DNA of 64,000 nucleotides, taken from the NCBI GenBank assembly GCA_905221615.1, contig CAJNDT010000140.1, positions 232,012 through 296,011 on the forward strand. Direction: 5' to 3'. The notes under the pieces are model-generated. The model made no database searches. It was not told the origin of the DNA and worked only from the letters and a program-made list of their open reading frames with translations. This document shows, piece after piece, positions 1 through 10,566 of the stretch (the first letter of the stretch is position 1; the number at the start of each line of letters is the position of its first letter). This DNA is from Symbiodinium sp. CCMP2592. Lineage: Eukaryota > Sar > Dinophyceae > Suessiales > Symbiodiniaceae. Both the position numbers and the translations under genes were made by a program.

Positions 1-213
1 TTGGCAGCAGAAAGGCATTTTCTGTTGGTGGGTTTAGGCTTCTATGAAGGCTCCATAGTAAAAGAGTTCTATAAGGGTACGGCACATAGCCTACAGTTGG
101 GAAAATCGCAGATGCCGGCGAATGTTTCAAAGCTCATGGCTGGCAGAAGTGTGGTTTTGGGGTCAGCGTGTCGAAATGTACATACCCGAGCCATAGCCCC
201 TGGCTACGGCTGA
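1..213 (+). CDS. Candidate 3' exon, unknown gene
   Basis: A frame is open from the window edge to a TGA at 211-213. The best part is the segment after two possible acceptors (CTACAG, then CGCAG near 110), reading MPANVSKLMAGRSVVLGSAC and onward. The frame runs straight into a family A MITE, so the apparent stop may be element sequence. No family was recognised. The true upstream part lies outside the window. Confidence 0.22.
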   Translation: MAAERHFLLVGLGFYEGSIVKEFYKGTAHSLQLGKSQMPANVSKLMAGRSVVLGSACRNVHTRAIAPGYG

Positions 214-469
214 TGATATAAATCCTGCATTACCCCAAATAAGGAATATACCATGATTCTCATGGTCTAGGTAGGGTCATTAAGGTAATGCAGGATATAT
301 ATATATATATATATAATGTGTATATATATCATAACCCTAAACCCTAATATGTATATATATATATATATATATCATAACCCTAAACCCTATTAAACCTATA
401 GATCCCTTAAAGGAATCCCTCCCATAGTCCAGGGTCATTAAGGTAATGCAGGGTTCAAATCATCACCAG
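209..469. mobile_element. Family A MITE, 3' end expanded
   Basis: Family A has the inverted end GTTGATGATATAAATCCTGC. In this copy the 3' end (285-295) dissolves into an (AT)n tract with embedded CCCTAAA units. A second 3' end is present at 441-469. It looks like an element enlarged by microsatellite growth and partial duplication. Confidence 0.6.
295..390. repeat. AT microsatellite with telomere units
   Basis: Two (AT)n tracts (about 295-330 and 350-372) are each followed by ATCATAACCCTAAACCCTA, so a unit of AT tract plus two telomere units is duplicated. Confidence 0.7.
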
Positions 470-514
470 TAGTATGTTCATTGGGCCTCCTAGAGCCTTC
501 ATGAAGCACTTCTA

Positions 515-569
515 CTTAGGGTTTTAGGGTTTTAGGAGTTTAGGGGTTTAGGCTTTAGGGTTTAGGTTT
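515..569. repeat. Interstitial TTTAGGG-like repeats
   Basis: Degenerate tandem of TTTAGGG variants. The DNA from 570 to 946 has scattered GATCCCTT-type motifs and no coding signal. Confidence 0.7.
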
Positions 570-946
570 CTACCACTGAAGCCCAGAGTTGGTGAACCTG
601 GTAGAAAAGGAGCCCTATCTCTACACTCCATCGTCGCTTTTGCTCTGCCCAAAAAACCGAGTTTTTGGAAAGGGGTTGGCATGCTTTCATGACAACTTGT
701 ATCACTAGGTTCCTCAGGGGTGCCCTGTTTATTTGGGGGTCTCCTCGTTAAAACCGTGAATTAGGAAAAAGAGTACCCTTGTAATTAGGGGATACTGGGA
801 AACTTAGTTTGATAAGGTTAGGGAATATCCTTTGAAATGTGCTAGGATCCCTAATCTGATTTGAAGTTATAATCCTTAATTCCCTTATAGATCGCTTTAG
901 GGAACCCTTGAAGGAATATTATTCAGGGGTTATTACTGGGGGCACT

Positions 947-1077
947 ACTTGGAGGGTCGGGGTAAACTACTAAGTTGCTATCCTATAGAGTTAGAAGTAC
1001 CCTAACCCCAATTAGGATCCCCTGTAGGGCAGTTATCACTCTGTAAGGAGCCTTACTAAGTCCCCCGACACTCCAAG
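947..1077. mobile_element. Family F MITE
   Basis: Family F has the ends ACTTGGAGGGTCGGGG and TCCCCCGACACTCCAAG around an AT-rich centre with GTACCCT and GGATCC motifs. This is a complete but diverged copy, about 130 bp. Confidence 0.65.
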
Positions 1078-1140
1078 AACATCACCAGAGCACTTATAAC
1101 TACCCATAAACCACCAAGTAGGGCCCTGAACCCTAAATCC

Positions 1141-2906
1141 TTCTAGAATCCCCATAGATCCCTTTAAAGGGACCCTTATAGAATCCCTCTAGATCCCTTT
1201 AAAGGGACCCTTATAGAATCCCTCTAGATCCCTTTACAGGGACCCTTATAGAATCCCTCTAGATCCCTGTTAAAGGGACCCTTATAGAATCCCTCTAGAT
1301 CCCTTTAAAGGGACCCTTATAGAATCCCTCTAGATCCCTTTACAGGGACCCTTATAGAATCCCTCTAGATCCCTTTAAAGGGACCCTTATAGAATCCCTC
1401 TAGATCCCTTTATTCTAGAATCCCTCTAGATCCCTTTAAAGGGACCCTTATAGAATCCCTCTAGATCCCTTTACAGGGACCCTTATAGAATCCCTCTAGA
1501 TCCCTTTAAAGGGACCCTTATAGAATCCCTCTAGATCCCTTTACAGGGACCCTTATAGAATCCCTCTAGATCCCTTTAAAGGGACCCTTATAGAATCCCT
1601 CTAGATCCCTTTACAGGGACCCTTATAGAATCCCTCTAGATCCCTGTAAAGGGACCCTTCTAGAATCCCTCTAGATCCCTTTAAAGGGACCCTTATAGAA
1701 TCCCTCTAGATCCCTCTAAAGGGACCCTTATAGAATCCCTCTAGATCCCTTTAAGGGACCCTTATAGAATCCCTCTAGATCCCTTTAAAGGGACCCTTAT
1801 AGAATCCCTCTAGATCCCTTTACAGGGACCCTTATAGAATCCCTCTAGATCCCTTTAAGGGACCCTTATAGAATCCCTCTAGATCCCTTTAAAGGGACCC
1901 TTATAGAATCCCTCTAGATCCCTTTACAGGGACCCTTATAGAATCCCTCTAGATCCCTTAAAGGGACCCTTCTAGAATCCCTCTAGATCCCTTTAAAGGG
2001 ACCCTTATAGAATCCCTCTAGATCCCTTAAAGGGACCCTTATAGAATCCCTCTAGATCCCTTTACAGGGACCCTTATAGAATCCCTCTAGATCCCTTTAC
2101 CCTTATAGAATCCCTCTACCCTTATAGAATCCCTCTAGATCCCTTTAAAGGGACCCTTATAGAATCCCTCTAGATCCCTTTACAGGGACCCTTATAGAAT
2201 CCCTCTAGATCCCTTTAAAGGGACCCTTATAGAATCCCTCTAGATCCCTTTACAGGGACCCTTATAGAATCCCTCTAGATCCCTTTAAAGGGACCCTTAT
2301 AGAATCCCTCTAGATCCCTTTACAGGGACCCTTATAGAATCCCTCTAGATCCCTGTAAAGGGACCCTTCTAGAATCCCTCTAGATCCCTTTAAAGGGACC
2401 CTTCTAGAATCCCTCTAGATCCCTGTAAAGGGACCCTTCTAGAATCCCTCTAGATCCCTTTACAGGGACCCTTATAGAATCCCTCTAGATCCCTTTAAAG
2501 GGACCCTTATAGAATCCCTCTAGATCCCTGTAAAGGGACCCTTCTAGAATCCCTCTAGATCCCTTTAAAGGGACCCTTCTAGAATCCCTCTAGATCCCTT
2601 TACAGGGACCCTTATAGAATCCCTCTAGATCCCTTTAAAGGGACCCTTATAGAATCCCTCTAGATCCCTTTACAGGGACCCTTATAGAATCCCTCTAGAT
2701 CCCTTTAAAGGGACCCTTATAGAATCCCTCTAGATCCTTTTACAGGGACCCTTATAGAATCCCTCTAGATCCCTTTAAAGGGACCCTTCTAGAATCCCTC
2801 TAGATCCCTTTAAAGGGACCCTTATAGAATCCCTCTAGATCCCTTTAAAGGGACCCTTATAGAATCCCTCTAGATCCCTTTAAAGGGACCCTTATAGAAT
2901 CCCTCC
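1141..2906. repeat. 35-bp minisatellite, about 50 copies
   Basis: Head-to-tail 35-bp units run for 1.76 kb. Each contains a perfect 14-base palindrome (TCCCTTTAAAGGGA) or its TTTACAGGGA variant, plus TCTAGA. Long stretches alternate the two variants strictly, for example 1430-1640, giving a 70-bp higher-order unit. Units of 33-36 bp and partial units (about 1410 and 2095-2125) show slippage. It is non-coding. Confidence 0.95.
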
Positions 2907-3064
2907 AGACCTTCGACTTCTTAGGCTTCCGGCGCGCGCCCCACTGCTGGTGACGCACAACGCGGCGGCTCGGCCGAGAATTTGAAGTCAATCGAAAAGA
3001 GGGATCTATAAGAGTTCCTTTCAGGGGTGTATAAGGGATGTGTTGGGGTTTGGGGTTTAGGGGT

Positions 3065-3241
3065 TTATGACTTAGGCTCTAAGATAAAACTCTGATTAAC
3101 GAAGCCGCCCTGCCTTAATGAGGATTCTGGTAGGGATTGCATCTTTGCTGGCCTCAGCAGCGCGTTTCTGGTGGGGAGTGCATCCTTAGCGCGTGAGATG
3201 CTGTCGATCTGGGCGAGAACATGCTCACAAGACTCCGGCGG
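3065..3241 (-). CDS. Candidate exon, unknown gene
   Basis: On the minus strand an in-frame TGA is followed at once by CAG and then an open frame: PPESCEHVLAQIDSISRAKD and onward to a stop at 3065-3067. GC at codon third positions is high up to about 3130. A CATTAAG|GC junction near 3120 could be a GC-type donor, so the true exon may be shorter. It is unrelated to any family I know. Confidence 0.33.
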   Translation of the reverse strand, partial: PPESCEHVLAQIDSISRAKDALPTRNALLRPAKMQSLPESSLRQGGFVNQSFILEPKS

Positions 3242-3288
3242 CTGTCATGGTCTCAGTAGGAGTTGTTAGCAGGTGTTGGGATGTTCGT

Positions 3289-3442
3289 GATGATGGCAAG
3301 GCTGATGATGATCATCATCACCATGATATTGATGATGAAGATGATGTTGATGATGATGATGACCAAGATGGCGATTTTGACGACGATAATGACGATGGTG
3401 GATGATGATTGCGATGGTGATGATGATGATGATGATGATGTT
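3289..3442. repeat. GAT-rich microsatellite
   Basis: Impure (GAT)n/(GATGGT)n tract. It creates long but spurious Asp/His/Met-rich frames. From 3443 to 3960 there are only unremarkable open frames, and I see no gene. Confidence 0.85.
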
Positions 3443-4405
3443 GAGAGATAGTAGGCGCGGGTCTCGGCACGGCGAATTCAAGGTGAATTCATACTTGCGG
3501 GCTTTGGGCTCATTGCTTGATCCTAGACCCCAAACCTTCAGTCGTTGGAGAGCCATTCAGTCCCAAGACCTGGTCGCCACATGCGGCACACGTCGACATA
3601 TCAGTTCAACAAATCCATGCAGGTCTAAGTAGAATGACAACTTTAGACTAAAGCCATTGAAAAGCATTAATTAAATCCCTCACATCCATGCCCACTTTCA
3701 GACTGTTCTGCCTGCGGACCCAGATTCCCATCCTCACGGACCTGGCAACGAAGTTGTCGATCACCATCCAGGCACACAGCGCCTCACGACATGCTAAGTT
3801 GAGATCAATGCACATATATATATATATACTGAACATGCGTCTATTACGTGTGGGACATGTCGGGCTTAAATCAGCAGTGCTTTTCTAGTCTGCGAGGCTG
3901 TATGTTGTGACGGATGGCCCAGCAGCCGTTCCCAGGTTTGATGGGTATGGCGTGTAATAAGAGGTTTAGTGCCTACAGTTCGGGTTCAGGGTTTAGGGCC
4001 TGAGGACATATGGACTGTTAGGGTCCTATAGGGTTTCAATTTATGGCTTGGGGTCAGGGGTTTGAGTCGGCATGTTCCTAGTGAAACCTACCAACCTTCC
4101 TTCCTTTTGCGCGAAATCCACAAATTCACCAACTCGACGTCCCTGAACGCCCCCCAAAAGCAAGCCGACCCCAAAACTTGCCAGGGGGTGGACAGGGAGA
4201 ATACTGATAAGCCCAGTCTCTAAACTACTGTACGAAAGAAGGTCCTGGCACAATTTGTAAACCCAAAACCCTAAACCCCATGACCAATAGCCTCAGCCCA
4301 CCACCAGAGAAGCCCCCTCCTCAACCCTACCAGCAGGACGAAGTCCCCTAAACCCTGGGGCTCGTTAACGAAACGAGAACATGAAAGCGGTAGTAGGCCC
4401 TAAAC

Positions 4406-4506
4406 GGGTGGTTGTCAAAATTATGGTCCCTTTTTGGGTCCCTAATATAGTACGGCACCTAATGTTTAGGGTACCCAAAAAGGAACCATAATTTTGACAA
4501 CCACCC
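4406..4506. mobile_element. Family C MITE, TSD AAAC
   Basis: Family C begins GGGTGGTTGTCAAAATTATG and ends with the reverse complement. This copy is flanked by perfect AAAC duplications (4402-4405 and 4507-4510) and is about 101 bp long. Confidence 0.9.
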
Positions 4507-4827
4507 AAACCCTAAACCTCTAAACCCTAAAGCAGATCAAGGGTAGCCTTGTACTTTTTCATGGTTCCCCCAAAAGAATAAACAGACCGGCTAGTAGGCC
4601 TTCTTAAACAACAACTATTATAAGGGATATAGATATAGGGCTCTGTCTATTGTTTCTAAACGGACAAGGGTGGTTTAGGTTCTAAGATGACCGCAGGCCC
4701 CCACACGAAGACACCAACACAACAACAACCGCCAAAGGGTTAAGGGTTTAGGGGGAACCCTCACAAAGTTAACACCATACGAAAAACAAGAAAGCCCCCT
4801 GAAACCATAAAGCCCTGATCCGACAAG

Positions 4828-4914
4828 GACGAGGTGCCCGGTGGCCTGTCGCAGCTCGGGCCGCTTCTTGCCGTCCCCGGGACCTGGCATTTGATGGACC
4901 TGGCAGACGTGAAG
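4828..4914 (+). CDS. Candidate internal exon, unknown gene
   Basis: After a CGACAAG|G acceptor the frame reads DEVPGGLSQLGPLLAVPGTW and then HLMDLADVK. Third positions are strongly GC-rich. It ends at AAG|GCGGGT (GC donor) or at CGG|GTAAAG four bases later. The frame is blocked by TGA just upstream, as expected for an internal exon. No family recognised. Confidence 0.42.
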
Positions 4915-4959
4915 GCGGGTAAAGAAGCGACCCCACTACAATTTCATACACCATGAATA

Positions 4960-5330
4960 TGGCATAGTTTAGATTACACTGTAGTAAGATATACTGTAAT
5001 CTAACATACTAAACAAAGTTATAAACACAACAATCTACGGGTAACATCATGTTTCAATGCATGACGTACTACAATATACGATAACATGCTGGTGCGTATG
5101 AGAGTGTAGTGGCCAAAAGCAACTTCACAGTAGCATAGCTTGCTACGATGTAGTCTACTAGAGAAGAGCGTACTAGCATCATTTTTACTTTAGACTATGC
5201 TATGTAGCGATGTGCTGCCTTGCGATGTACTCTTCTATAACATGCACTGATGCACTTCTGTTTATGTACGAAAGTTGTACTTATCTGGTCAGCAAAGAAG
5301 CAACCGAGATTAGCGTTAGGAGTTTAGGTT
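4960..5330. other. AT-rich intergenic or intronic DNA
   Basis: Low-complexity mix of TACTA, TACGA and TATG words with many short imperfect dyads. I see no exon or complete MITE. Confidence 0.5.
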
Positions 5331-5384
5331 TTAGGGTTCAGATTTGTTGAATCTTTGGAAGACTTCTGGAGTTCTTTTTATAAG

Positions 5385-5475
5385 CATACCTTTGGTTAGT
5401 AGGGAATGGAGGAATGGGGTGTGGTTATAGCTACTATTGCTACCATTCTTCCATTCCCTCCTAACCAACGGTAAG
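5385..5475. mobile_element. Family D MITE, TSD TAAG
   Basis: Family D ends read CTTACCTTTGGTTAGTAGGG and the reverse complement, which contains TACTAAC and ends AAAGGTAAG. This copy has slightly diverged ends and perfect TAAG duplications (5381-5384 and 5476-5479). Confidence 0.88.
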
Positions 5476-5536
5476 TAAGGTGTCTTCAAGGGGGTCAGAT
5501 CGCAAGGGCTTTGGCTTTGGGTCCTATTGAAGAGCT

Positions 5537-5672
5537 TACTTGGAGGGTCGGGGGACTTAGTAAGTAGGTAATAAGTAGAGTTATACGTACCCTAAAAGGG
5601 ACCCTAATTGGGGTTATGGTACATATTATAACTCTCGAAAATAACTACTTAGTTAGTCCCCCGAGAGAGTTC
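5537..5672. mobile_element. Family F MITE
   Basis: A good left end (TACTTGGAGGGTCGGGGGAC) and internal GTACCCT, with a right end that decays after TCCCCCGA. About 135 bp. Confidence 0.7.
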
Positions 5673-5833
5673 GGTATCTGCTTCGAAGTGGCCAGTATGT
5701 TTATGGTAGCAGTCGGGTAGTTGTCCAGGGTGAAACAAGAGTTGCTGGCGTTCGAAAGTCGAGGTTCGAACGGCGTATACCCCAAATTCCCAAATTTTCA
5801 GCCTCTGGCTTGAAAACCACGCACAACGCTTAC

Positions 5834-5938
5834 AGTAGAAGCCCAAGAGTTGGAAACCCAATAGCCTCAACCATTAAGAGTATAGGGAATCCCAGCACTA
5901 ATTGTCCTTAATCCGGTTTCCAACTTTTTGGCGTCTAC
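5834..5938. mobile_element. Family G MITE, diverged
   Basis: Family G has the ends GTAGAAGCCAGAAAGTTGGA. This copy has GTAGAAGCCCAAGAGTTGG and CCAACTTTTTGGCGTCTAC. Confidence 0.65.
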
Positions 5939-6363
5939 TATACAGAACGGCATTTTTAGGACAGCTCCTTGCAGCATCAGGGGACATGGTATGGGGTTAT
6001 TATGCCTACGACGCCACCGAAAACTCAGACAGAAGTTCTTAGAATATCCCAGAAGCATGATACACATGACTTCTCGGACAAACAGCCGACGAAACCGGTG
6101 ACATATTTGCTTTCAAGGTTTACACTTAGAGGCTTATCGTTAAGGGCCTCGTGGTAAGGACGAAAATGGCAATCTGGATACTACATGTGCTAGTGCTGGT
6201 GACATCTGCGAATCGACAAGCTGCGCCTGATGTTGTCTGCAAAAGTGAACCCAATGTGCTGACCCCTGAGAAATACCCCCATGCCTCCATAAGGATTATA
6301 ATAGGTGCATTCGTGCTAAGTCCTTCAAATCAAACGGACTTCATGAAACAGTCTGGACATTGA

Positions 6364-6537
6364 CATGAGGATCATCTGCGCCTCGTTTGGGTAACTCTGG
6401 TGACCGTAGTGGCCAGGGGGCATTACGACGTTCGTGGGCAGAAGAAGATGACTGGTGATGCCAATGAAGACAGCAACAGGCACATAGTTGAGTACGATGA
6501 TGGCATTGCCAGTCACTTCGCTGATGAACCGTACGCG
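6364..6537 (+). CDS. Candidate exon, strand ambiguous
   Basis: On the plus strand, after a CATGAG|G junction, the frame reads through DVRGQKKMTGDANEDSNRHI to a TAG at 6535-6537, as a last exon with an acidic tail. On the minus strand the same DNA is open and hydrophobic (VTGNAIIVLNYVPVAVFIGI and on). Both frames have GC-rich third positions. Acidic codons read as hydrophobic on the antisense, so one is a shadow. I slightly prefer plus. Confidence 0.28.
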
Positions 6538-6539
6538 TA

Positions 6540-7002
6540 GTTATTTGAGTTTAGTTCATTTTGTGAGATCAATGTCAGCAATGTACCGCTTTAGAGATCC
6601 CAAAGACAAGTGACCTTAAGTGCCAGGGACAAGAGTAGTAGTGGTCACGGTTAATTCTGGTCACTCAAACCATAATACTTGGAGGATCAGCTCCAAAATA
6701 TACCTCCAAATCCTGTTGTGATTTTTCAGGCTTCTGTATAGTGCTCCTTTGAACCTTGTCCTCTTGTGATCATTCGCAGCATGTGTGATGTCGAATGTCA
6801 TGTCCTTTTGTCACTCGTCCGTTGTTGGCACTGTGAGATTATACATAAGCCGTCCTTTCTCATACTAAGACGTCATGGCCAATCCTTTCCTGAAGCTTAG
6901 CCTGCGAAACTAAGCACTCACAGCCGGACCTTTCAACCCGCTGACACAGACTCCAAAACGTGGCATCATCCCTTTGACAAGGGGTACTCGCTTTTTGTTA
7001 AG
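6540..7002. other. No gene or element recognised
   Basis: Mixed-composition DNA with no convincing open frame, MITE end or tandem repeat. Confidence 0.4.
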
Positions 7003-7190
7003 ATATGGAGCTTGATCAATTACCAATACCATCTTGGGGTTCCTTCTTATAACTTATAGTAGAAGCCAGAAAGTTGGAATATCATTATCATAGTCCGTTT
7101 AAGGTAAATTATAGGGGATCCTACCATTAATCCATATTCCAACTTTCTGGCTTCTACTATATAGTATACTACCCCTACTACCCCAAAACC
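7003..7190. mobile_element. Family H MITE split by family G
   Basis: Family H typically runs from TAGGGGCTTAAATAATTACC to TTAAGGCCCCTA. Its left half (7003-7054, with AATTACCAATACC and GGGGTTCCTTCTTATA) and a decayed right half (7161-7190) flank a complete G copy, so G inserted into H. Confidence 0.65.
7055..7160. mobile_element. Family G MITE nested in H
   Basis: Near-perfect ends TATAGTAGAAGCCAGAAAGT and its complement. It sits within the TATAG motif of the surrounding H element. Confidence 0.85.
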
Positions 7191-7223
7191 CTAGTCTGAC
7201 TCTTCAGTCCCCTCCTGTCCGAA

Positions 7224-7337
7224 GGACTTTCGACCTTTGGAAAGTGCGCTGATCTCGCTTCTGGACGGAACGGCCCAGCAGAAGAAAGTCGGCAGGCGCA
7301 CTTTGACGGCGGGAATGATGAACGGGCCTTGGCGTTA
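7224..7337 (+). CDS. Candidate exon, unknown gene
   Basis: After a CCGAAG|G junction the frame with GC-rich third positions reads DFRPLESALISLLDGTAQQK and continues through TLTAGMMNG to a TAA. A second plus frame is also open. No family recognised. Confidence 0.33.
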
Positions 7338-7356
7338 AGGGCTCAGGTTTCTTTTG

Positions 7357-7381
7357 AGGGGGGAGGGGGGGGGGGGGGGGG
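7357..7381 (+). repeat. Poly-G run
   Basis: Twenty-five bases of nearly pure G (one A, at 7364). It could form a G-quadruplex or be a slippage product. Confidence 0.9.
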
Positions 7382-7538
7382 CTGAATGTATAGATTTTGT
7401 TTTAGGGTTTAGGGCTTAGTGGTCACGGGTACCGGGATCCAGGTGTTCAGAGTGTAGCGTGCCAGCTTTGTGAGCTTGCGGGTAAGCTATCCCGGCCAAC
7501 ATCCCAAGCCTGGATGCAAGCATGTGTGCATGTACATA

Positions 7539-7652
7539 CCCGGAGACTCCACTATCCCTTTAAAACTTATTGAGGGGTATACCTTAAATCATAACAGGGA
7601 TCCTACAGTAATTTATGGTTTTCTTTCATTAAAGGATGTTGAAGTCCCTGGG
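7539..7652. mobile_element. Family E MITE
   Basis: Family E ends read CCCAGAGACTCCAATATCCC and complement, with an inner ACCTTAAATCATA and GGGATCCTA centre. This copy is somewhat diverged (CCCGGAGACTCC / AAGTCCCTGGG). From 7653 to 8235 there is no recognisable gene. Confidence 0.75.
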
Positions 7653-8519
7653 TATACAGTTCAGACCAATAACATTCTGCGAGGTACTACAATCTATTTT
7701 TATTAAACTCTGCCCGAAAACCTGATTCTACTTACAGAAACCCAGCTCCTGAAGGCACCATTGCTTGGAAGATTCTCCATGCTTGAAGGATCACTGGGGC
7801 TATACATAAGGTAGCTCTACTTACAAATAACAGTACACGTAATCTTAACAGAGGTACCCATATCCTTACGGCCCAAGTCCCGTAATCCTCCAAGTATTGA
7901 TCAGTCGCCCTACCGATCTAGTGACCAGACCGTGCAGACCTCCCCCACCTGTACCATCTATCCATGTGTCTGCAGATCCGTCATGCATTCTCTCGCGAGC
8001 TTGAATGCTGGAAGACATAAACTCTACCATAAATCCTAAGCCACCACATGCCCAAAGCTCAGCACCCTACAGCACCCTAGAGCCCTAAGCCCAATGCCCA
8101 AACTCCTAAAGCCTCAAACTCAAAAACTAAGCCCTAGACACTTACAACCATGAAACCTGAGGCCCAAAATCTTGCAGAACCATGCACGCCGTCTTGCTTG
8201 TGTCAGCCTCACAGCTCCTAAACACCAGCCCCTAGCCTCAAACCAATCTCCAAAACCAAGCCCGCAACCCTAAATCCAAAACCCCAAAATCCGTAACCGA
8301 AACCTTAAGGCAAACCCTTAAGCCGAACGCCCCGATGCCAAACCTGAAACCCCAAATCCGAAGCCCGAAATCAGCCCTGGGACCCCAAAGCCCCAAATCC
8401 GAAACCAGAAATCCCCAACTCCAAAACCCGAAACCCGAAGTCAAACCCTTTTTGAAGCCAAAGCCCCAATCCAGAACCTGAAGCGCCAAAACCGCAAATC
8501 CGAAACTTGAGGCCCCAAC

Positions 8520-8625
8520 CCCAACGCAGGCGCGGGGCGCAAGTCCAAGCCTCCGTCACGGGCCAGGGCATTTCGGCCGCTACCGCCTTGCTCGGGCCTC
8601 GGGTTGGGTGTGGGTTGAAGACCCA
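8520..8625 (-). CDS. Candidate exon, unknown gene
   Basis: The minus frame reads RGPSKAVAAEMPWPVTEAWT followed by CAPRLRW, with GC-rich third positions, in an otherwise repetitive C/A-rich stretch (8040-8520) made of degenerate CCAAAACC words. Borders are uncertain. Confidence 0.28.
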
Positions 8626-8644
8626 AGAATTAGGACCCTAAAAG

Positions 8645-8738
8645 CACACAAGCAGAAGCATTTTTTCGGGATATCCCTACCTTATTGAGCTTCATTATAA
8701 GGGGTTTATATGGGATATCCCTATCCTAAATTTGTGTT
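8645..8738. mobile_element. Family Q MITE-like element, copy 1
   Basis: Imperfect inverted ends (ACACAAGCAGAAGCA / CCTAAATTTGTGT) around CGGGATATCCCTACCTTATTG. A related copy lies 237 bp downstream in the same orientation. Confidence 0.55.
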
Positions 8739-8881
8739 TTTTTGGGGGGGCCCAAAAGAAGAAAGAAGAACAAGGATTTTAGGGTTCCTTTCAAGGGTTC
8801 CTTCAAAGGGGTCTATCGGAATCCATAGTAGGGTTTAGGGTTCTATATTAGGGGCCTTAACAATGGACCCCAAACGGACGT

Positions 8882-8977
8882 GAGCATAAGCATTTTACAA
8901 GGATATGCTTACCTTATTGGGCTGCATGATAAGGGGCTTTATGTGGGATATCCCTATCCTAATTTTGTTCTTATGTG
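8882..8977. mobile_element. Family Q MITE-like element, copy 2
   Basis: Shares GATAAGGGG, GGGATATCCCTATCCTAA and the outer CATAAG ends with copy 1. It is followed by a TTTAGGG-rich tract at 8995-9055. Confidence 0.55.
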
Positions 8978-9702
8978 ATTAGGCAGGGATTGGGGTTCAG
9001 GGTTTAGGGTTCAGGAGTTAAGATTTTAGGATCTAGGGTTTAGGGTTTAGGGTTGCGTCATCATGGTTTCTGTAAGGCTTCTATCGGAGACTACACGGGT
9101 TCTTGTTTATGCAGGGTTGTGTAAGGGCTTATGAGGTTTCTAGAGGATTTAGTCGCTCAGTCGACCCTTTACACCCTTTACACTTGGCCGCTTCCGTGCG
9201 AAGATTCATTCAATACTACGAGAAAGGGTAACCTGATCTTGGGGGATTTTTCGGGACAGAGGACTGTAGGTTCAGTGTTTTCGGATTAGCTTTCGGAGTC
9301 GTCGGAGCGCGTGATTACTTAAAGGATCGGGGCACGCAGCATTTAGGCGTAGGTGGAGTTGCGGGTGCCGAAACTGGGACTATGCGACGTGTGACTCTGT
9401 TTACAACCTACTTACTCAGTTCCCAAACCCGAGACCCCAAAAGGGGTGGCATAAAGTACGGCTTACGTACAACCTACCTAGGCTATCTGTCCCCTGATCC
9501 CTTAGGTAGAGGTTTCTGAAAACTGCCTCGGGGCTTCAGGGTTTTATTGAGGCTGATGGTGTGTCAGGTGAAGCTACCACGGCCAAGACCTAACCCTAAA
9601 GCATCGCAGCATCTTCTGGCTGAAAAGTTCAGATCCTGAACATCCTATTTATGAAATGTGTTGTTAGGGGGTCGCTGTATGGCCAAGCACTGAATGCGAA
9701 GG

Positions 9703-9864
9703 CTAGACCAGTTGATGGTTTCTTCTGCCTAATCCTTTCGTGCCCAGACTCCCCAAAGACCGTGGTAACACCACGGCACGGGGTTCTCTTGCCAGGTAAG
9801 AGGGATTAGGCTGCTGTGGTGGCAACGGGCGAAGGTTACGGCATAGTCTCGCGATCCCACCGGT
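9703..9864 (-). CDS. Candidate exon, unknown gene
   Basis: Minus strand. A CCTTTAG acceptor is followed by 53 codons with no Met: TGGIARLCRNLRPLPPQQPN and on to a TAG. Third positions are GC-rich and the segment is Pro/Arg-rich. No family recognised. Confidence 0.38.
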   Translation of the reverse strand, partial: TGGIARLCRNLRPLPPQQPNPSYLAREPRAVVLPRSLGSLGTKGLGRRNHQLV

Positions 9865-10067
9865 CTAAAGGCATTGAAAATCGCAATCGTGGTCGTATTT
9901 GAGGGCGACTCATGTTTCGGCCTACCCAACTGGTGCTGTGCTCCAGCCTCTTTCCAGAGTTTCGTGTATGCCTGTTTCTGCGGCTTCAGATATTGCAGAT
10001 CAACTCCAGTGGCCTACCACGTACTAGTTACTAGTGTATGGGTCAAGACAGGGTCTTTTCAATTCAA

Positions 10068-10175
10068 CCCGAAACCCTAAACCCCTAAACCCTAAACCCC
10101 TAAACCCCAAAGCCCTAAACCCCTAAACCCTAAACCCCTAAACCCGAAACCCTAAGCCCTCAAACCCCAAACCTT
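10068..10175. repeat. Interstitial CCCTAAA array
   Basis: About 14 units of CCCTAAA/CCCCTAAA with some decay, the longest plant-type telomere-like tract in the left half of the window. Confidence 0.9.
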
Positions 10176-10250
10176 TCAGCGGTTTGATTCGAAGGCTTCA
10201 TCTTCGGGAGTCCGCACTATAAGGGTCGGGAACGATGGGTAATAGTACAC

Positions 10251-10345
10251 TTGATGATATAAAGCCTGCATGACCCTAAGGACTCTAAACTATGGGAACT
10301 ATGGTATATTACTTATAAAGGGTAATGCAGGATTTTGTCCATCAA
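10251..10345. mobile_element. Family A MITE
   Basis: Ends TTGATGATATAAAGCCTGCA and complement. AGT lies just outside both ends, a possible short target duplication. Confidence 0.8.
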
Positions 10346-10403
10346 CAGTAGTATCTCAGTATTTCCTGATAGTCCCTCTCTTTTAGTTGTACTTTGTAGT
10401 ACG

Positions 10404-10500
10404 GTTGATGATATAAATCCTGCATTACCTTAAGGACCCTAAACTATGGGAGTTATGGTATACTTCTTATTATGGGTCATGCAGGATTTATATCCTCAGC
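10404..10500. mobile_element. Family A MITE
   Basis: Only 58 bp from the previous copy and in the same orientation. Ends GTTGATGATATAAATCCTGC / GGATTTATATCCTCAGC. Confidence 0.85.
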
Positions 10501-10566
10501 AGTAGTGGCTTTCGCAGACCAGGCTGTGGCAGGGAATGCAGACAGGATCCTTGGCACTGGTTCATT

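Noticed and set aside
1141-2906. CRISPR-like array
   Set aside because: The 35-bp units are directly adjacent with no unique spacers, there are no cas genes, and the context is eukaryotic.
3193-3451. Asp/His-rich frames in the GAT tract
   Set aside because: Direct consequence of a trinucleotide microsatellite, with no flanking coding signal.
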